A DNA stretch of 64,000 nucleotides from Panax quinquefolius (GCA_020205615.1 CM035168.1:123651573-123715572); one strand, 5' to 3'. Positions 35,092-47,600 are shown, counted from the stretch's first letter. Numbers and translations are program-made. The notes: a model not told the origin generated them from the letters alone.

Positions 35092-36484
35092 GAAAACATC
35101 GATTTTGTGTGATTTTTAATTCTAACCCAAGACACCTATTTATAGGAAATTGCTTAAAAAACACCAAAGTAGAAAATTTAATAAATTAATAATATATATA
35201 TATATATATATATTTTTCCAACGCATAACTTAATTTGCCCAACATCGCCCACCAACCAAACCCCACTATACAAGACTAACAACAAAAAAAAAAACTTTTT
35301 TTTAATTTTAAATATTTTAAACTTCTAAAAATCAATTATTTCGGAGCTTCAATAATTCATAATAAATAGCCCTTTTGCCAGAAAATTCGAATCTCGCATT
35401 TTTTTTATAGGAAATTCAATTCTCTACAATTTTGCAGAAGAAAGTTTTTCCAAATTCCAAACAAAAATTGACCGAAATCCACAAACGGGCGATTTTACAG
35501 GCTATAATCAAATTTCAGTCAATAAATGGGGTCCACCGACATGTTTTAAATATTTATTGCAACAAAAATACTCTTCCTCCTCGTATACTCATATATCCCA
35601 CATTCGTTGTAAAAATATCACCATTATTATATTATTAAAATATAATAATATATTTAAATAAATTATTTTATCAGAAAAAGATAAAATTTTAATTTTCAAC
35701 AATTGTCACATTAAAAATTTTCTTCATCTATATCCACATAAAATCAATATTTTCTTATCATATGAATCAATAATTAATTATTCACAAATAATATTACGTA
35801 ATCATAATATCGACAACCGTGCGGTTCTGGAAAGAGGGCTTTCAATAAAGATTTCTCTCCATCTGGCGCCGCAATTAGGTGACCAAACCTCTCCTTGTAC
35901 ATGAACTTTCTAGACATTGCCAATAATGTTATCCAATAATATTATTTAGATAATATGAATTATTGTCTCAGATAATGGAAAATAATGTGTAATGACAATT
36001 TATCAAACAACGAAGAATATAAAATATCAATGCAAAGAATTATTGAATCAATAAAATATTGAACAAGAATTATCGTAACCATTATTAAGTAGTGCCTTCT
36101 TTACGTAAGAATCAATAATTGGTGCAATACTGGTGTCTTTCTTGTGTTTTAACCACCGAGTATTTCAACAAGATAATCTGTGAATAACTACGCTGTTTAT
36201 TTTTAAACAACTTATATTTGTCGTTTTCTTCATCCAATCGCTTTCAAGTTATGGGGGCCCATACATGGCAGGCTACTGCGTCGCATTTAATATTCCCGAC
36301 GAGATTTAATATTCCACGACCAAACTAATATTCCCGACAACAATGAATATTTTATAACCACTGCTTATTTTGAAATATTTACGTATTTTACCCCTAACTA
36401 TCCACATTAATCAAATCAACCCTTACTATTTCAAAATAATAAATAGAAAATTAAATTTTATTAATAATAAGTTGGGGTCTTACA
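35092..36484 (-). mobile_element. Solo LTR A5, left-hand (5') part in its own orientation
   Basis: Continues the reverse-complement family A LTR interrupted at 24302. A reversed TATA box CTATTTATA lies at 35136-35144, and the block ends TTGGGGTCTTACA at 36484, the reverse of TGTAAGACCCC. The following TTTAT is the target duplication. The two parts add to about 2.64 kb, as expected for this LTR. Confidence 0.9.
35192..35213. repeat. TA dinucleotide microsatellite
   Basis: An uninterrupted AT run of about 22 bp inside LTR A5. Confidence 0.8.
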
Positions 36485-37350
36485 TTTATTTTTTTATTCT
36501 GGTTAATATGTAATTGTTTAGTATACATGAATTGCCTAAACTGGGTTTCATTACATGATGTTTCTATTTTGGTTACCATTAAAATCTGATATGGTTACTA
36601 TCATATAATTATATGGTTACTATTTTATTATGTTACATTATGGTTATAGTATACATGGATTGCTTAAACTAAGTTTCATTATATGATGTTTCTATTTTGG
36701 TTACCATTAAAAACACATTGCTCGTTACTTATCATATAATTATATGGTTCTCGCTTTTATTATGTTACATTATGGTTATAGTATACATGAATTGCTTAAA
36801 TTGAGTTTCATTACATGATGTTTCTGTTTTGGTTACCATTAAAACATGTTCTGGTTACTATCATATAATTATATGGTTACTGTTTTATTATATTACATTA
36901 TGGTTACTGTTTTATTATATTACATTATGGTTACTGTTATTAATAACCAGATAGTTACAAGCTTGTATCAGGACAAACAACAATTGTTAAATGTACATGT
37001 GTGAGTGTCCTATTTATCTACAAGCTTGTTAGTAACCAGATAATTATCATAGATAGTTACTAGCTTGTTAGTAACAAGATAATTATAAGCTTGTATCAAG
37101 ATCATTATAAGCTCAGATCAAGACTATTATAAAGCTTGTATATGTTTACTTTATATTGATAACTCATGATGGAATCAAAATTAAAATATTAATCAACATC
37201 AATTTTGGTTATCAGACACCATCAAAAATGTTACCAACCATGTGGTTAATGGTTACTAATAAAGAAACAATTATATATTCCCGTAAACAATTAAATTTGT
37301 TCAGATTGGTTCTTTGTGAGTCTTTATTGTCTAACAACTGAATAAATATT
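36485..37350 (+). repeat. GGTTAC-rich tandem repeat (right block), including three about 130-bp units
   Basis: Three successive units begin GTATACATGAATTGC at about 36517, 36648 and 36780. Each runs through TTTCATTACATGATGTTTCT, TTTTGGTTACCATTAAAA and CATATAATTATATGG. After about 36960 the motif is mixed, with both GGTTAC and GTAACC present. This continues the left block (22200-23055) once the inserted LTRs are removed. Confidence 0.8.
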
Positions 37351-38690
37351 GTAAAGTAACCAAATCAATATTAGACAGTAACCAAATTACATAATCTTAG
37401 TAACCAGAACATAAACCACATTTTTACATGCAATTTTGAAGGCCTAAATGATAGAATTTGACTAAAAAACCCTGCAGTACACCAGCAAAGCTGGTGATTT
37501 TTGATCGTTGACCCGTTTCCAATGAAATTAGGCTCCGAAAACGCCAAAATCTGACATTCTAAACTTGACAGAAATTGCCAAATTGTCACTGCAACCAAAT
37601 AAACATTATACTGTAACCAATTAAATAGTATACAACAACCAATATATATATAATCAGATTAACAGTTGTGTGAAGGTAACCAATGTAGTCAATAAGTAAC
37701 CACCAATATAAAAGAAACAATTATAAAACTCAATAACATTATAGAGTAACCAAATAAACACCTTTCAGTATCTAAATACATATTATACAGTAACCAAGAT
37801 ATATGTAATTAGTAGCCAAGATTATAAAAAATATTTTTACATTCATTTTATAACCAAAATAATCAGTAATGACTTTGCTACAAATTAAAGACTAATAGGT
37901 GTATGAAGGTAACCAATGTAGTTAATCAGTAACCATCAATATAAAAAAATCAGTATAAAACACAGTAATATTGTGTAGTAACCATGGTAATATTACACAG
38001 TAAATAAGTCAACATTATATACTAACCAAATTCAGACTAGACAGTAACCAACATATATTTACTTAGTATCCATAACATAAAACATATTTGACATGCATTT
38101 TACAGCAAAAACAAACAATATAAAAAATATCAATATGTACTTAAAGATTCAACAGTTGCAGGAAGGTAACCAATGTATTTAATAAGTAACCATCAATATA
38201 AAAAACATCCGTAGAATATACATTTAAAGTATACAGCAACCAAATAAATATTATACAGTAACCAAATCAATAATAAACAGTAACCAATTTCTATGTACTT
38301 AGTAACTGTAATATAAAACATATTTTTACATGCATTTTGCAATCAAAGCAGCTTAATATCTTGACTTTTGTGACCAATTAAAGAAAGCGAAAAACTTAAG
38401 AAAGATAACCAATATACGAGTATATAAGTAACTACGGGGTAACCAAATAAACACTTAAAGTATTCAAAGAACCAAATAAATATTATCTGAGAACCAAATC
38501 AATAATAAACGAAGAATCAATTTATATGTACTTAGTAACGTAATATAAAAGCAGATCTTTACATGCATTTTGAAATCAAAGCAGTCAGTATACAGACTTT
38601 TTTACCAATTAAAGAGCGAAAAACTTAAGAAAGGTAACCAATATACGAGTATATAGTACCCACGAGGTAACAATATGCATATAAACTTTA
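37351..38690 (-). repeat. Tandem array of 230-257 bp units rich in GTAACCAA
   Basis: At least four units, starting at about 37679, 37911, 38168 and 38408. Each begins ACCAATGTA or ACCAATATA, passes AGTAACCAAATAAA-like motifs and TTTTTACATGCATTTT, and ends AAGGTA or AAGATA. An earlier partial unit precedes 37679. The motif direction is opposite to the GGTTAC blocks at 22200 and 36485. No open frame spans a unit. Confidence 0.8.
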
Positions 38691-39129
38691 AACTCAAAGT
38701 TGTTACACAGGTTGATTTCTGATCTTGAAGTTGTTGTTGATCTTATTGAAGTTGTTGTTGATCTACTCCTCTATTATCCGATCTCAGAGTTCCATGTCGT
38801 CTTCTCCGATCGATCTGTCGTTGCTCTATTTTTTCTGATCTCCAAGTTGCCTTTTTCTTCATTAGCGTGATTTTAGGATCGGTGAGTTGAATATAAAAAT
38901 CGGTAACTGATGTGTGGGGAGTTAATGACGCGTAATTTTAGCAAGATAATATTGTGTTGTTTTATTTATGTAATTATGTTGTGTGTGTTTTATTTTTATA
39001 TATATTTTTTAATTATCAGAACACTATTGAATATAGGGATCCATAAATAATTAAGATGATCTTAATTCTCACCGATTGTGGTTACTGCTTAGCACAAAAT
39101 TTAACAATATAAAACCATAAGCATTCAAG
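38691..39129. other. Intergenic sequence between the repeat array and the tRNA gene
   Basis: Contains an imperfect repeat of GAAGTTGTTGTTGATCT (about 38730-38766) and T-rich stretches; nothing else recognised. Confidence 0.5.
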
Positions 39130-39203
39130 GCTCTCGTAGCTCAGTTGGTTAGAGCACCCGTTTAGTAAGCGGGAGGTCTTGAGTTCGACTCTCAACGAGA
39201 GCA
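39130..39203 (+). tRNA. trnT-AGU: tRNA-Thr (anticodon AGU)
   Basis: 74 nt fold into a full cloverleaf: acceptor GCTCTCG with CGAGAGC, D arm GCTC/GAGC, anticodon stem CCCGT/GCGGG with loop TTAGTAA (anticodon AGT), variable AGGTC, and T arm TTGAG/CTCAA with loop TTCGACT, then discriminator A. Internal A box TAGCTCAGTTGG and B box AGTTCGACTC are present, and a T6 pol III terminator follows at about 39214. This is a nuclear-type gene with no intron and no encoded CCA. Confidence 0.96.
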
Positions 39204-39213
39204 TAATATATCA

Positions 39214-39219
39214 TTTTTT
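39214..39219 (+). terminator. Pol III terminator of tRNA-Thr
   Basis: TTTTTT about 11 bases after the tRNA 3' end. Confidence 0.7.
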
Positions 39220-39487
39220 CTAAATCAAAACTTGTTTTATGAAACCCAGTCATTCCTCCATTTTAGAAAATAGTCTCATTTATTATTATTTTTATCACAA
39301 AAAGAGTCATCTTTTTAATATTATACTTAGAACATAATTATTGCTGGCAATAAATAGGAAAGAGAGATTGAGATCTGGGATATAGAATATAATATAGGTG
39401 CAATTGATTCAACTCGTCTGGGTATTGTATATTATCGTGAATCCTGATTACCTGTTTCTATCTGAAAGATCAAAAGGCCTAGAAAAT

Positions 39488-40633
39488 ATGAATACCGAAA
39501 CCCAGAATCAATTACTGCAAGTCTTTGTTCAATCCCCAGAACTCCGAATTCCAAATCGTGCCCTAATCGTAAACACCGATCTCACCCTACGCAACTTGAA
39601 ATTATCTCTTCTCCCGTTACAAACCCTAGACCCCTCCTCCTTCTTCTCCTTCAATGGGAAACCCCTATCCGATTCTACCACGGTCCAGAAGGCCCAAATT
39701 GCTCCTTCCTCCACCCTCACCCTACGGTTCCGCCTCCCTGGGGGCGGTGGTGATGGCGGCGCGACAGGTGCCGAGTCCCGTGATTGTTATCTCAACATGT
39801 ACGCAACGAAGAAGCCCGATAAAGTTGACCCGAATGAGCAACGATTGTCAAAATGGTTGAATTGCGCATTGTCCAATGAGCCCTTGAAGCACCCAGTTGT
39901 GGTGGATTTTCTTGGGAATGTGTTTAATAAGGAGGCTTTAGTGGAGGCATTATTGGGGAAGAAACTGCCCCGGGCTTTCGCCCATATCAAGGGTTTGAAA
40001 GATATGATTGCTGTTGAGCTTTCAGATATACCTGCCTTTGATTCCGATACTCGTTTTCAGTGTCCAATTTCAGGGTTGGAGTTTAATGGCAAATATAAGT
40101 TTTTTGCACTGAGGAGTTGTGGACATGTTTTGAGTGCCAAGGCTTTGAAGGAGGTCAAATCTTCAACCTGTCTTGTTTGCCATAAGGACTTCAGGGAATC
40201 TGATAAGGTTGTGATCAACGGGAGCGAGGAAGAGGTGGCGGCTTTGAGAAAGAGAATGGAGGAGGAGAAAGTGAATTTGAAGGAGAAGAAGAAGGTGAAA
40301 AAGGTGAAGAAAGGGGATGTGGCTGTGAATGGGGAAGAAGGTGTTTGTGTGGACTCAGTGCGCTTAAGTGGGAAGAAGCATGATATAGATGATAAGGCGG
40401 TGGAGAAGGGTTTGTTGAAGGTAGAAGGAAATCAGAAGGTTGTTAATAGCGGGGTTAAGGTTAAGGGGGTGAATAATGGATCGAGCAATGGTGCGGTGAA
40501 ACGGTTCAAGGCAGTTGATATAGCCCCTCCTGGTGCTACCAAGGAAGTCTATGCATCTATTTTTACCTCTTCAAGGAAGTCTGATTTCAAGGAAACATAT
40601 TCTTGCAGATCGCTGCCACTTGGTAGAAATTGA
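39488..40633 (+). CDS. RTF2: RTF2 (replication termination factor 2) family protein with ubiquitin-like N-terminus
   Basis: 381 aa, single exon, intact. RTF2 proteins act at stalled replication forks in fission yeast and animals; plant RTF2 is reported as a nuclear protein needed for pre-mRNA splicing and embryo development. Residues about 10-82 form the plant-specific ubiquitin-like domain (LRNLKLSLLPLQTLDP, FFSFNGKPLSD). Residues about 98-245 are the RTF2 domain: DCYLNMYATKK, RLSKWLNCALSNEPLKHPVV, FIG-type FLGNVFNKEALVEALL, then a C2HC2 RING-like finger with C192 (FQCPISG), C211-H213 (SCGHVLS) and C228-C231 (CLVCHKDF). A lysine-rich linker follows (KEKKKVKKVKK), then the conserved tail ATKEVYASIFTSS. 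An in-frame ATG at 39398 would add 30 poorly conserved residues; I prefer 39488 (MNTETQNQLL), where the ubiquitin-like domain begins. Confidence 0.95.
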   Translation: MNTETQNQLLQVFVQSPELRIPNRALIVNTDLTLRNLKLSLLPLQTLDPSSFFSFNGKPLSDSTTVQKAQIAPSSTLTLRFRLPGGGGDGGATGAESRDCYLNMYATKKPDKVDPNEQRLSKWLNCALSNEPLKHPVVVDFLGNVFNKEALVEALLGKKLPRAFAHIKGLKDMIAVELSDIPAFDSDTRFQCPISGLEFNGKYKFFALRSCGHVLSAKALKEVKSSTCLVCHKDFRESDKVVINGSEEEVAALRKRMEEEKVNLKEKKKVKKVKKGDVAVNGEEGVCVDSVRLSGKKHDIDDKAVEKGLLKVEGNQKVVNSGVKVKGVNNGSSNGAVKRFKAVDIAPPGATKEVYASIFTSSRKSDFKETYSCRSLPLGRN

Positions 40634-43433
40634 ATGCTAATGTTTGTGAGGTGATATTTTTAGCTTCTTGCCTGGTTATGTAGTAATTTACAATTCATTA
40701 GAAATTTGACAAAACAGGAAAATGATGGTTATTGGATGCTACAATATACTGCTTTTTTTGTGTAGTGTCTTCTTTATGTAATATGTTGATAGCGATTGTT
40801 GTTTGATATTATTCTGTTTGAGTTTCTTCCTTTTTATTCATATGATACTGATTGTTGATTGATGTTTATCAGGATAGAAAAAGATGTATGATTATTAGTA
40901 CTCGGAAGGAAGGATAACTATGAATAGAAAGAATGAAAGTTTGATAGGCTCATCATTTATATGAAATGGAAAGGGTCTATAAAATGCTTTTCATCCCTGA
41001 GTATGTTGTGTTTTCCATGTGAAACTATCTAGACCAGCATTTTCATGTTCCCACTTCCCTCAATAAGACGTCTTCAATCATGTGGCACCTAGGGGTTAGA
41101 TAAGACGAATATATGCCTACTCATTTACAAATTATGCCAACTTCTATCTTATTATAAATACGCCCTTACCTACTACAAGAAAAATAAGGAAAAAAGAAAA
41201 AGAAAGTAGTAAGGCTTAACTTAACCTATCCTAAATATTAACACAACATCTATTTCTCAAAGATAGTACCTGTGTAACTCCTTTTCAATTGTGTTTACTT
41301 CTTTGGTACTAGAACTTATTTGGCAAGTTTTTCTTTCTTTTATGCATATTCTGTTGAATATCTTCCCTCTCTTCCTATAAGATGCTGCCTAGTCAATGGA
41401 TTTTCTGTAGACACCATTGTATTAACTGCTGGTGATGGAATTGGTTAATGTCATTATTGGTTCACTGTTAACAAACTAAGAAGGATTTTAGAAGAAATGG
41501 TTGAAATTTTAAATGAAATATGTGGAGCATGAATTCCGTTCAACTCTTTTGGGGATATCAATAGACAGTATTTTCAACTTATACATCTTCAAGTTTTATG
41601 AAGTGTGTTAGAATTCTTAATGTAGTAATCATAACCCAAAGATCCTTTCTGTTCCATTGATCTACTAACCTAACAAATAACAATGATGCTGAACCTTTAT
41701 CTCCATTTCCAGCAGTAGGAGCAGACCACTGGTGTTGGTAGAAATTGATTGGTAATTTTGTCAGTTGTCTTTTACTATTTTTTGCTTCTTTTTTTTTTGG
41801 GGTAATGTGTGCTTACTACTTGGTCTTAAACTAAAACATATTGAATGTTGGAATTTGATTTCCTGAGGTGTTATCAATTCTAATACAGCTTACTGAAAAA
41901 TGATTGCTAACACGAGTGTGTTCTCTTATGGAAAACAGCATTTTATTTTGGAAATTGATTTTGTTTAATATCAGCACTACTTTATGCAATTTGAAGTTAG
42001 GTCATATATTGTGGTTAAACCATTTTTATTTTTGATTGATAAATGCTAACCTAAAAAAAAGTAGGGATACAAAAGGGAAAAAAATCTTTGAAATTTGAAT
42101 GTCCAAGAGTGGAAAAAAAGTTGTAAAATGGATTATTTTAATAAGTAATTAATTTAACAATAAGCCCCAAAACCGGCATAGTATACAAATATAGGGTGAA
42201 AAACACTCCTATGCCTGCAGACAACCATATACAAGGAGCCTCCCAAAAGATAACTTTGCTAGGCTCCTAAAGCAAGTTCTCCCCAAAAAAATATACAAGA
42301 TGCACAATAGAGCCCTAGAATGTCTCATGAAGGCAAAAGAAAAGAAGGCTCAGGGAAAAAAAGTGAATCTACCTCTTTTTAGTTTCCCCTTCTTTGTCGC
42401 TGCAGAGGTAAAATCTGATGGAACACAACAAATTATGCATGATGACCGGCTAATCTAAAAGGAAAAAGGTTGATCAAAGGTAAGTGGTTGGAGAGTATGA
42501 ACATGACTACGGGATGAAACACATGGTTTTAAATGATTTACCGAAAATGTAAGGTTATAAATGAGGACCTTGCATCTTTAGTCTGTCTTCTTTATAGCAT
42601 GTTGGACCTTGTGTTAATTTTTTGAAAACTAGTATATAGTATGTTTTTGAATCTGAAGGTGTAGAATTACTTGTGGATTTTCTTCACGCTGACTAGTGGG
42701 GAACACATTTTGCAATTGCATCTTGATATTAAAGTTGAAATTAGTGGACATAGTTAATGAAAATTGACAGAAGCTTAGAAATTGCCTTGAGTATTGAAAG
42801 TTGCAATTAAAGATGGAGCCATCTTTTTTCTGCTGATCCCTCCCCGACACACAAACACAGTTTTTTTATCTTCCTTTCTGAAAACTTAGTTCAAGTCTTT
42901 TGATAAGTTAAGCAATCTTTCTTTCTTATTTCAATCAAGTGTTAAAGTTGTTGTGAGAAATAGGTGCAAGAAGAGATCCATGTGTGAAGATTTCAATTTG
43001 GGGAAAAAGATGCACATTTTTCCCCCTGTACTCTTGATTTGAATTTTATTTTGATTTTCTCAACTATTTTCTTGTTTTCAACGTTGATGATACTGAAGTG
43101 GTTTGCTTTATCATAGGGATAATATAGATATTTCAAATTATACTTGGCAGCTACGATCCACAGTGTTATACTTGCGGTCATCAAACTAGTTTTTGTAATG
43201 GGATGAGCTTCCATATCAATCTGTGGTTGTCGTGATCAATCCCAGTGTCAACAATTATGGGAATCTTGTCAAGTGTGCAGTGAGGTCTCTCTCTTTCACA
43301 AAGTAGTTTTAGTTGCTCTAATAGCTTTCTATAAATCAGTGTCTTTAGAAATTTTAATTGTAAATTACTTTTCATTAAGCTTTCTGGTTTAGTTGGAAAG
43401 TTGTGCTACTTGGCCCTTTCACTGTTTAACTGA

Positions 43434-43502
43434 ATAAACCAGAAAAAGAATTAACAGTGGTTAATTCTTTTTCTGGTACTGTTAATTCTTTTTCTGGTTT
43501 AA
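43434..43502. repeat. Perfect 22-bp inverted repeat within a local duplication
   Basis: AAACCAGAAAAAGAATTAAC at the left is answered by its exact complement at the right, with a third partial copy (GGTTAATTCTTTTTCTGG) between them. A 34-bp sequence (AAGTTGTGCTACTTGGCCC core) occurs on both sides, at about 43395 and 43549. Confidence 0.8.
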
Positions 43503-43644
43503 ACTTCATCATAGTACTACACTTAATTTTAACCTGGTTGGAAGTTGGAAAGTTGTGCTACTTGGCCCTTTCACTGTTTTCCATGTTCCTTCAGTTTGTC
43601 TTGCACAAAGTTTTTCCCTTCCTTGTCTATGCGTGTTCAGAAAG

Positions 43645-43702
43645 AGGGAGGATGGGATAGGGTAGGGTGGGGTGTGGAGTGGGGTGTGGGGTGGGGGTGG
43701 GA
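43645..43702 (+). other. G-rich tract, potential G-quadruplex
   Basis: More than eight runs of three to five G separated by one to four bases (GGGATAGGGTAGGGTGGGG...). It lies in the intergenic region between RTF2 and MED22. Confidence 0.6.
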
Positions 43703-44683
43703 TGTCATGGTATTATCATACTAGGATCCCTGGCATTACTCTTTTCATTATGATTTAGTGTTCCATTATTAGTTGACATTGATCACATTGTGTTTCTTTT
43801 TACATTGGCAAGACAAACATGGTCCTACATTGAAGGTTCTGATGTTGAACTCTTGGTAGCTTATAAAAATACTCCCGCAAAAGAATCCCATTTACAAAAT
43901 TTGCGAATATAGGAATGTAGTTTCATTTTATAAAATAAAAAGTTTTAGTTTAGTAATTGATAGAATAATAGAATTATGATAATAAATTTGAGAACATCGT
44001 ATTATTTTATATTAATATTAATATAAACTCTTTTGCACTGCGGGAGGGGGAGGATGTTTTATAATTAACTAAAAAGTAAAAAGTGTACTCACTTTGTGTT
44101 TGGCTAGTATAATTTTTTTGGCCAAATAATTGCTGAATGAAATTTTTTATATTTAATTTTTTATAATATTAATAATTATATTAAATAAATTTTCAACACA
44201 TTACATCTATTTCATCTAATTTTATCAAACATCCCTTAGCTTGATATATATGTACCGGTCTATATAACTTACCCCGACCTTCCCAAATTTAATTTAAGAT
44301 CCTCTTTTCCTTTACTGGGTGTGCAAAAATAGTCACCGTTGCTTTCAAATTATACTAGTAGCAATCAGCCCTTTCTGTACAAAATTTTGTGGGACAAAAC
44401 CCTATTAAAAGTAATCTTCAACTCTAATAAACATTGCACCAGTCTCATCTTCTGTAAGAGCATAAAATCTGAATGGGCACAATTAAAAACGGATAGGAGC
44501 TCAACAGTAGTTCATTAGCCAAATTGTTCCGGAATTATGATCGGAACTAGATATATATACAGACAATATGATTGGAAATTTGAAACCCTTCAAAACTGCT
44601 TGATGGAAAGAAATTCTAGAAACAAATCACCTCCACAATTCACTTATAGAGAGCCGGAATTGCTTAGCATCTTAGAAGCTATT

Positions 44684-47600
44684 TCATTGTTGTGGCGATT
44701 GGCTTGTCCTCAGTACAGAAGAATAGTAATGTGATTCAAGCTCTGTAAGGCTAGCTGCTGCCGCCTCTCCAATTTTAGCCAACATGCAATCTGTTTTTTC
44801 TGCCTGTTGGTTTAACTCATCTGTTCTTTGCTCAACATGGTCATTAAGGGTTGCGAACCCTGAAAAGATGGCCGTCTGTTTCAACTCTGACACCAATTTA
44901 AGCAATGAATCAGCTGCCTGAACCTGTTGTTCACATTTCATAATACCAATAAGTGTTGTCATTGGGAGAAAAAAGGCAAGGCACTGAATAAACCATGGTA
45001 TAAATTCATTTAGGAGATTGGGACAGTTCACACAATTCAACGGGAGTGGTTAGTATAAAATTAACTTTGGTCAATTGACACGTAAGCCGGGAGGTGATCT
45101 CTCTGCGTGTTATCACTGTATTGGTCAATTGACCAACTTACGATTACTTCATGGTAACCGGATCCCAATTCAACAAATGAGGGCAGAAAAATATATACGT
45201 CGCCATTCTCTAAAGACGACTACTTATGTGACACCCCTGATATGTGTTAACTTTTCTTTGATAAGAATTTTTTATTAAATGACGATGAAAATGCATAAAG
45301 AACAACAAGGCTTCCAATGCTGCCAAAAAAAGAAAAAGATAAAAAAGGTCAAAGGGGAGATACATATGCAGTGATGCATACATATATAAAAGTATTACAA
45401 GTGTGCACATGTGTATGTTTTATATCTATGTAATATGGGTGTGAAATGGTAACCTCTTACCATTCTGGCTGCACGCATCTCCATCATGAAAGCTTCTTGT
45501 GAATTTCTAACAGGCGGATCATTAACCTGCAATATGCATAATACTGTCAGGATACGACATTAGTTCATTCTGGTGCACAGGGAAATGAAACCTCTGGTTA
45601 TAGTGACAATACTTGGTACTTGAGGGAAAAAGGAAGTTCACTGCGAAATAGAGAATTAAACCCTCCAGCACATTATATATTGGTCAATGTTCCCATAATA
45701 GTTTTTCATATGTGCACATTAGGACTGTTTTTACCATAAACAAGCTCCTACAGAACAATTAGTCATATCAAAAGAAGCTAGCAAGATTAGTGGAACCACT
45801 TTTATTTCAATATGGAATTCACTTAAAATAGAACATCGCAGGTAATATTATAATATAGGCAATAATGTGAATATGTGATAAATAATACAGCAAGTCAAAA
45901 ATCAAGGCACTTTAGGCAACAACAAGCAGATCACAAGCTAAACTGTAACAAGAGAACAGTCGAATTGCTACATAAATGAAAACCATTCTTTATTTACATA
46001 AGATGACATTCACATAAAGGAGAGAACAGCAGAATGCTACAAAGAGATCCATAAGTGTGTTAGAGGCAATGATGGGAAAATTTATTGAAATACTAAATGA
46101 AGGTACTTTAGACATCATCAAGCATGTCACGTGCAAACTTAGAGAGTTCTAATTCTTCCTACCTGACACATCAGCTTTCAAATAAATGGAACACGAGAAT
46201 CTCAATCTTCCCCTAAAAGATGGAATATGTGACTCTCGTTTTCTTCCTTCCTAATATTTTCTTCTTATCATAGATTCTTCCTCTTTAACTCATACTTGTT
46301 AGCAACCAAGATGGAGATTTAGTTTCAGAGTTTCTCAGTGGCTTGGATTCCAAACATTTATGAAAAGTTCTTCTGTTTGGTTTAACAAGTTTCATGAAAT
46401 TTCTGGTCACTGAGGCCCCTTAGAAAGGAAACATTTTGGCTATTGGGGTGGAGATGTTGAAATCTGAACAATAACAGAAGAAAAAGACAGAATATTTGAG
46501 AGCTAGCTACTCAACATCAAAACTGACTTAAACAAGAAGTAAACAATATACAAGGAAGCAAACAATAAAGCTTCCGTAATTACTTGTATCTGTAGAGTAT
46601 ATTTTAGTCCAGTACAAAATTATTCAAGACATACCAAGTCTGCACACAAATTACCACTTTGATAGTATCCACAGTTTAACTCAAAGTTGAAATATTCTAA
46701 GGATAATTTCCAAAATTTGAGTTTATTTTTTTACTTGTAGTTCATCCAGTTCTGGTAGGTTTATTTAGAATATATTCTTTTGTCTCCAAGTTCTTACAAT
46801 CTATTTTACTAGGTCATACCACAAAGGCATGAAATGGAGAGTTGAGATCTAAAATCTAAAAAATCTAGGGCTTGGTGGATTTGTGTGGGTGTGATTGTGA
46901 AACTATTAACGAAGTAGGATTGGGAAATACAAGTCAATTGAGTGCCTATATACCATTTTTGGTGACCTATCGAGATCCGATGAGAATTTGCACATAGCTT
47001 CTGATCTTTAACATCAAAAAGAAGGTTGTAAAACCAAGAATTTGCTCATAGTTTATGATCTTTGACACAGAAAAAGAAGGTTGTAAAACTGAATCAATAT
47101 AGGGAAAAGCCCATTGGATGGTTATTCATACATTTTTCTCACCTCCAAAATTTGTTATGAACCTAATAAAACTAATGCTTAACTAAATCCATCTTTCCTT
47201 AAGTTTAAAATCCTTTTTAATTTCATATTTAACCCATCACAGTTAAAATTTAGATTGATCAGTTATGTTGGCAATTTACCATTTCCCTGATAAGTCAAGC
47301 AAATGGTTTCTGGATCTGTATTGAAACCAGTTTAAAAGGGTGTATTTAGTTGATGAATAAGTGAAACTCAAGCAAGCAACTATTCTTATACCTCCGGTGA
47401 AAAAGGAAACTGTTGAAAGAGGGACTCTGTGTGACGTACATAAACAAATGATTGGCAACCAAATTATCACCCTATAATCAGTACCGTAATGATGGTAATT
47501 CTAAAATCTAGTTATCTTCTACATTTGCGTTCATAAATTACAGAAGTTTTCACTTATGTTATCTATTGTCAAACATGTATTTTTTTCAATTCTTGCAAAG

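Larger units (their letters stand above)
40634..44683. other. RTF2-MED22 convergent intergenic region
   Basis: RTF2 (+) and MED22 (-) converge here. Apart from their 3' UTRs I find no gene. Notable local features are a duplicated segment with a perfect inverted repeat (43395-43582) and a G-rich tract (43645-43702). Confidence 0.5.

Noticed and set aside
39398..39487. Upstream in-frame ATG as the RTF2 start
   Set aside because: The extra 30 residues are hydrophobic and unlike the family; homologues begin at the ubiquitin-like domain, which the ATG at 39488 reaches directly.
42160..42420. Possible LINE or gene fragment
   Set aside because: Less AT-rich than its surroundings, but no frame gives a recognisable motif.
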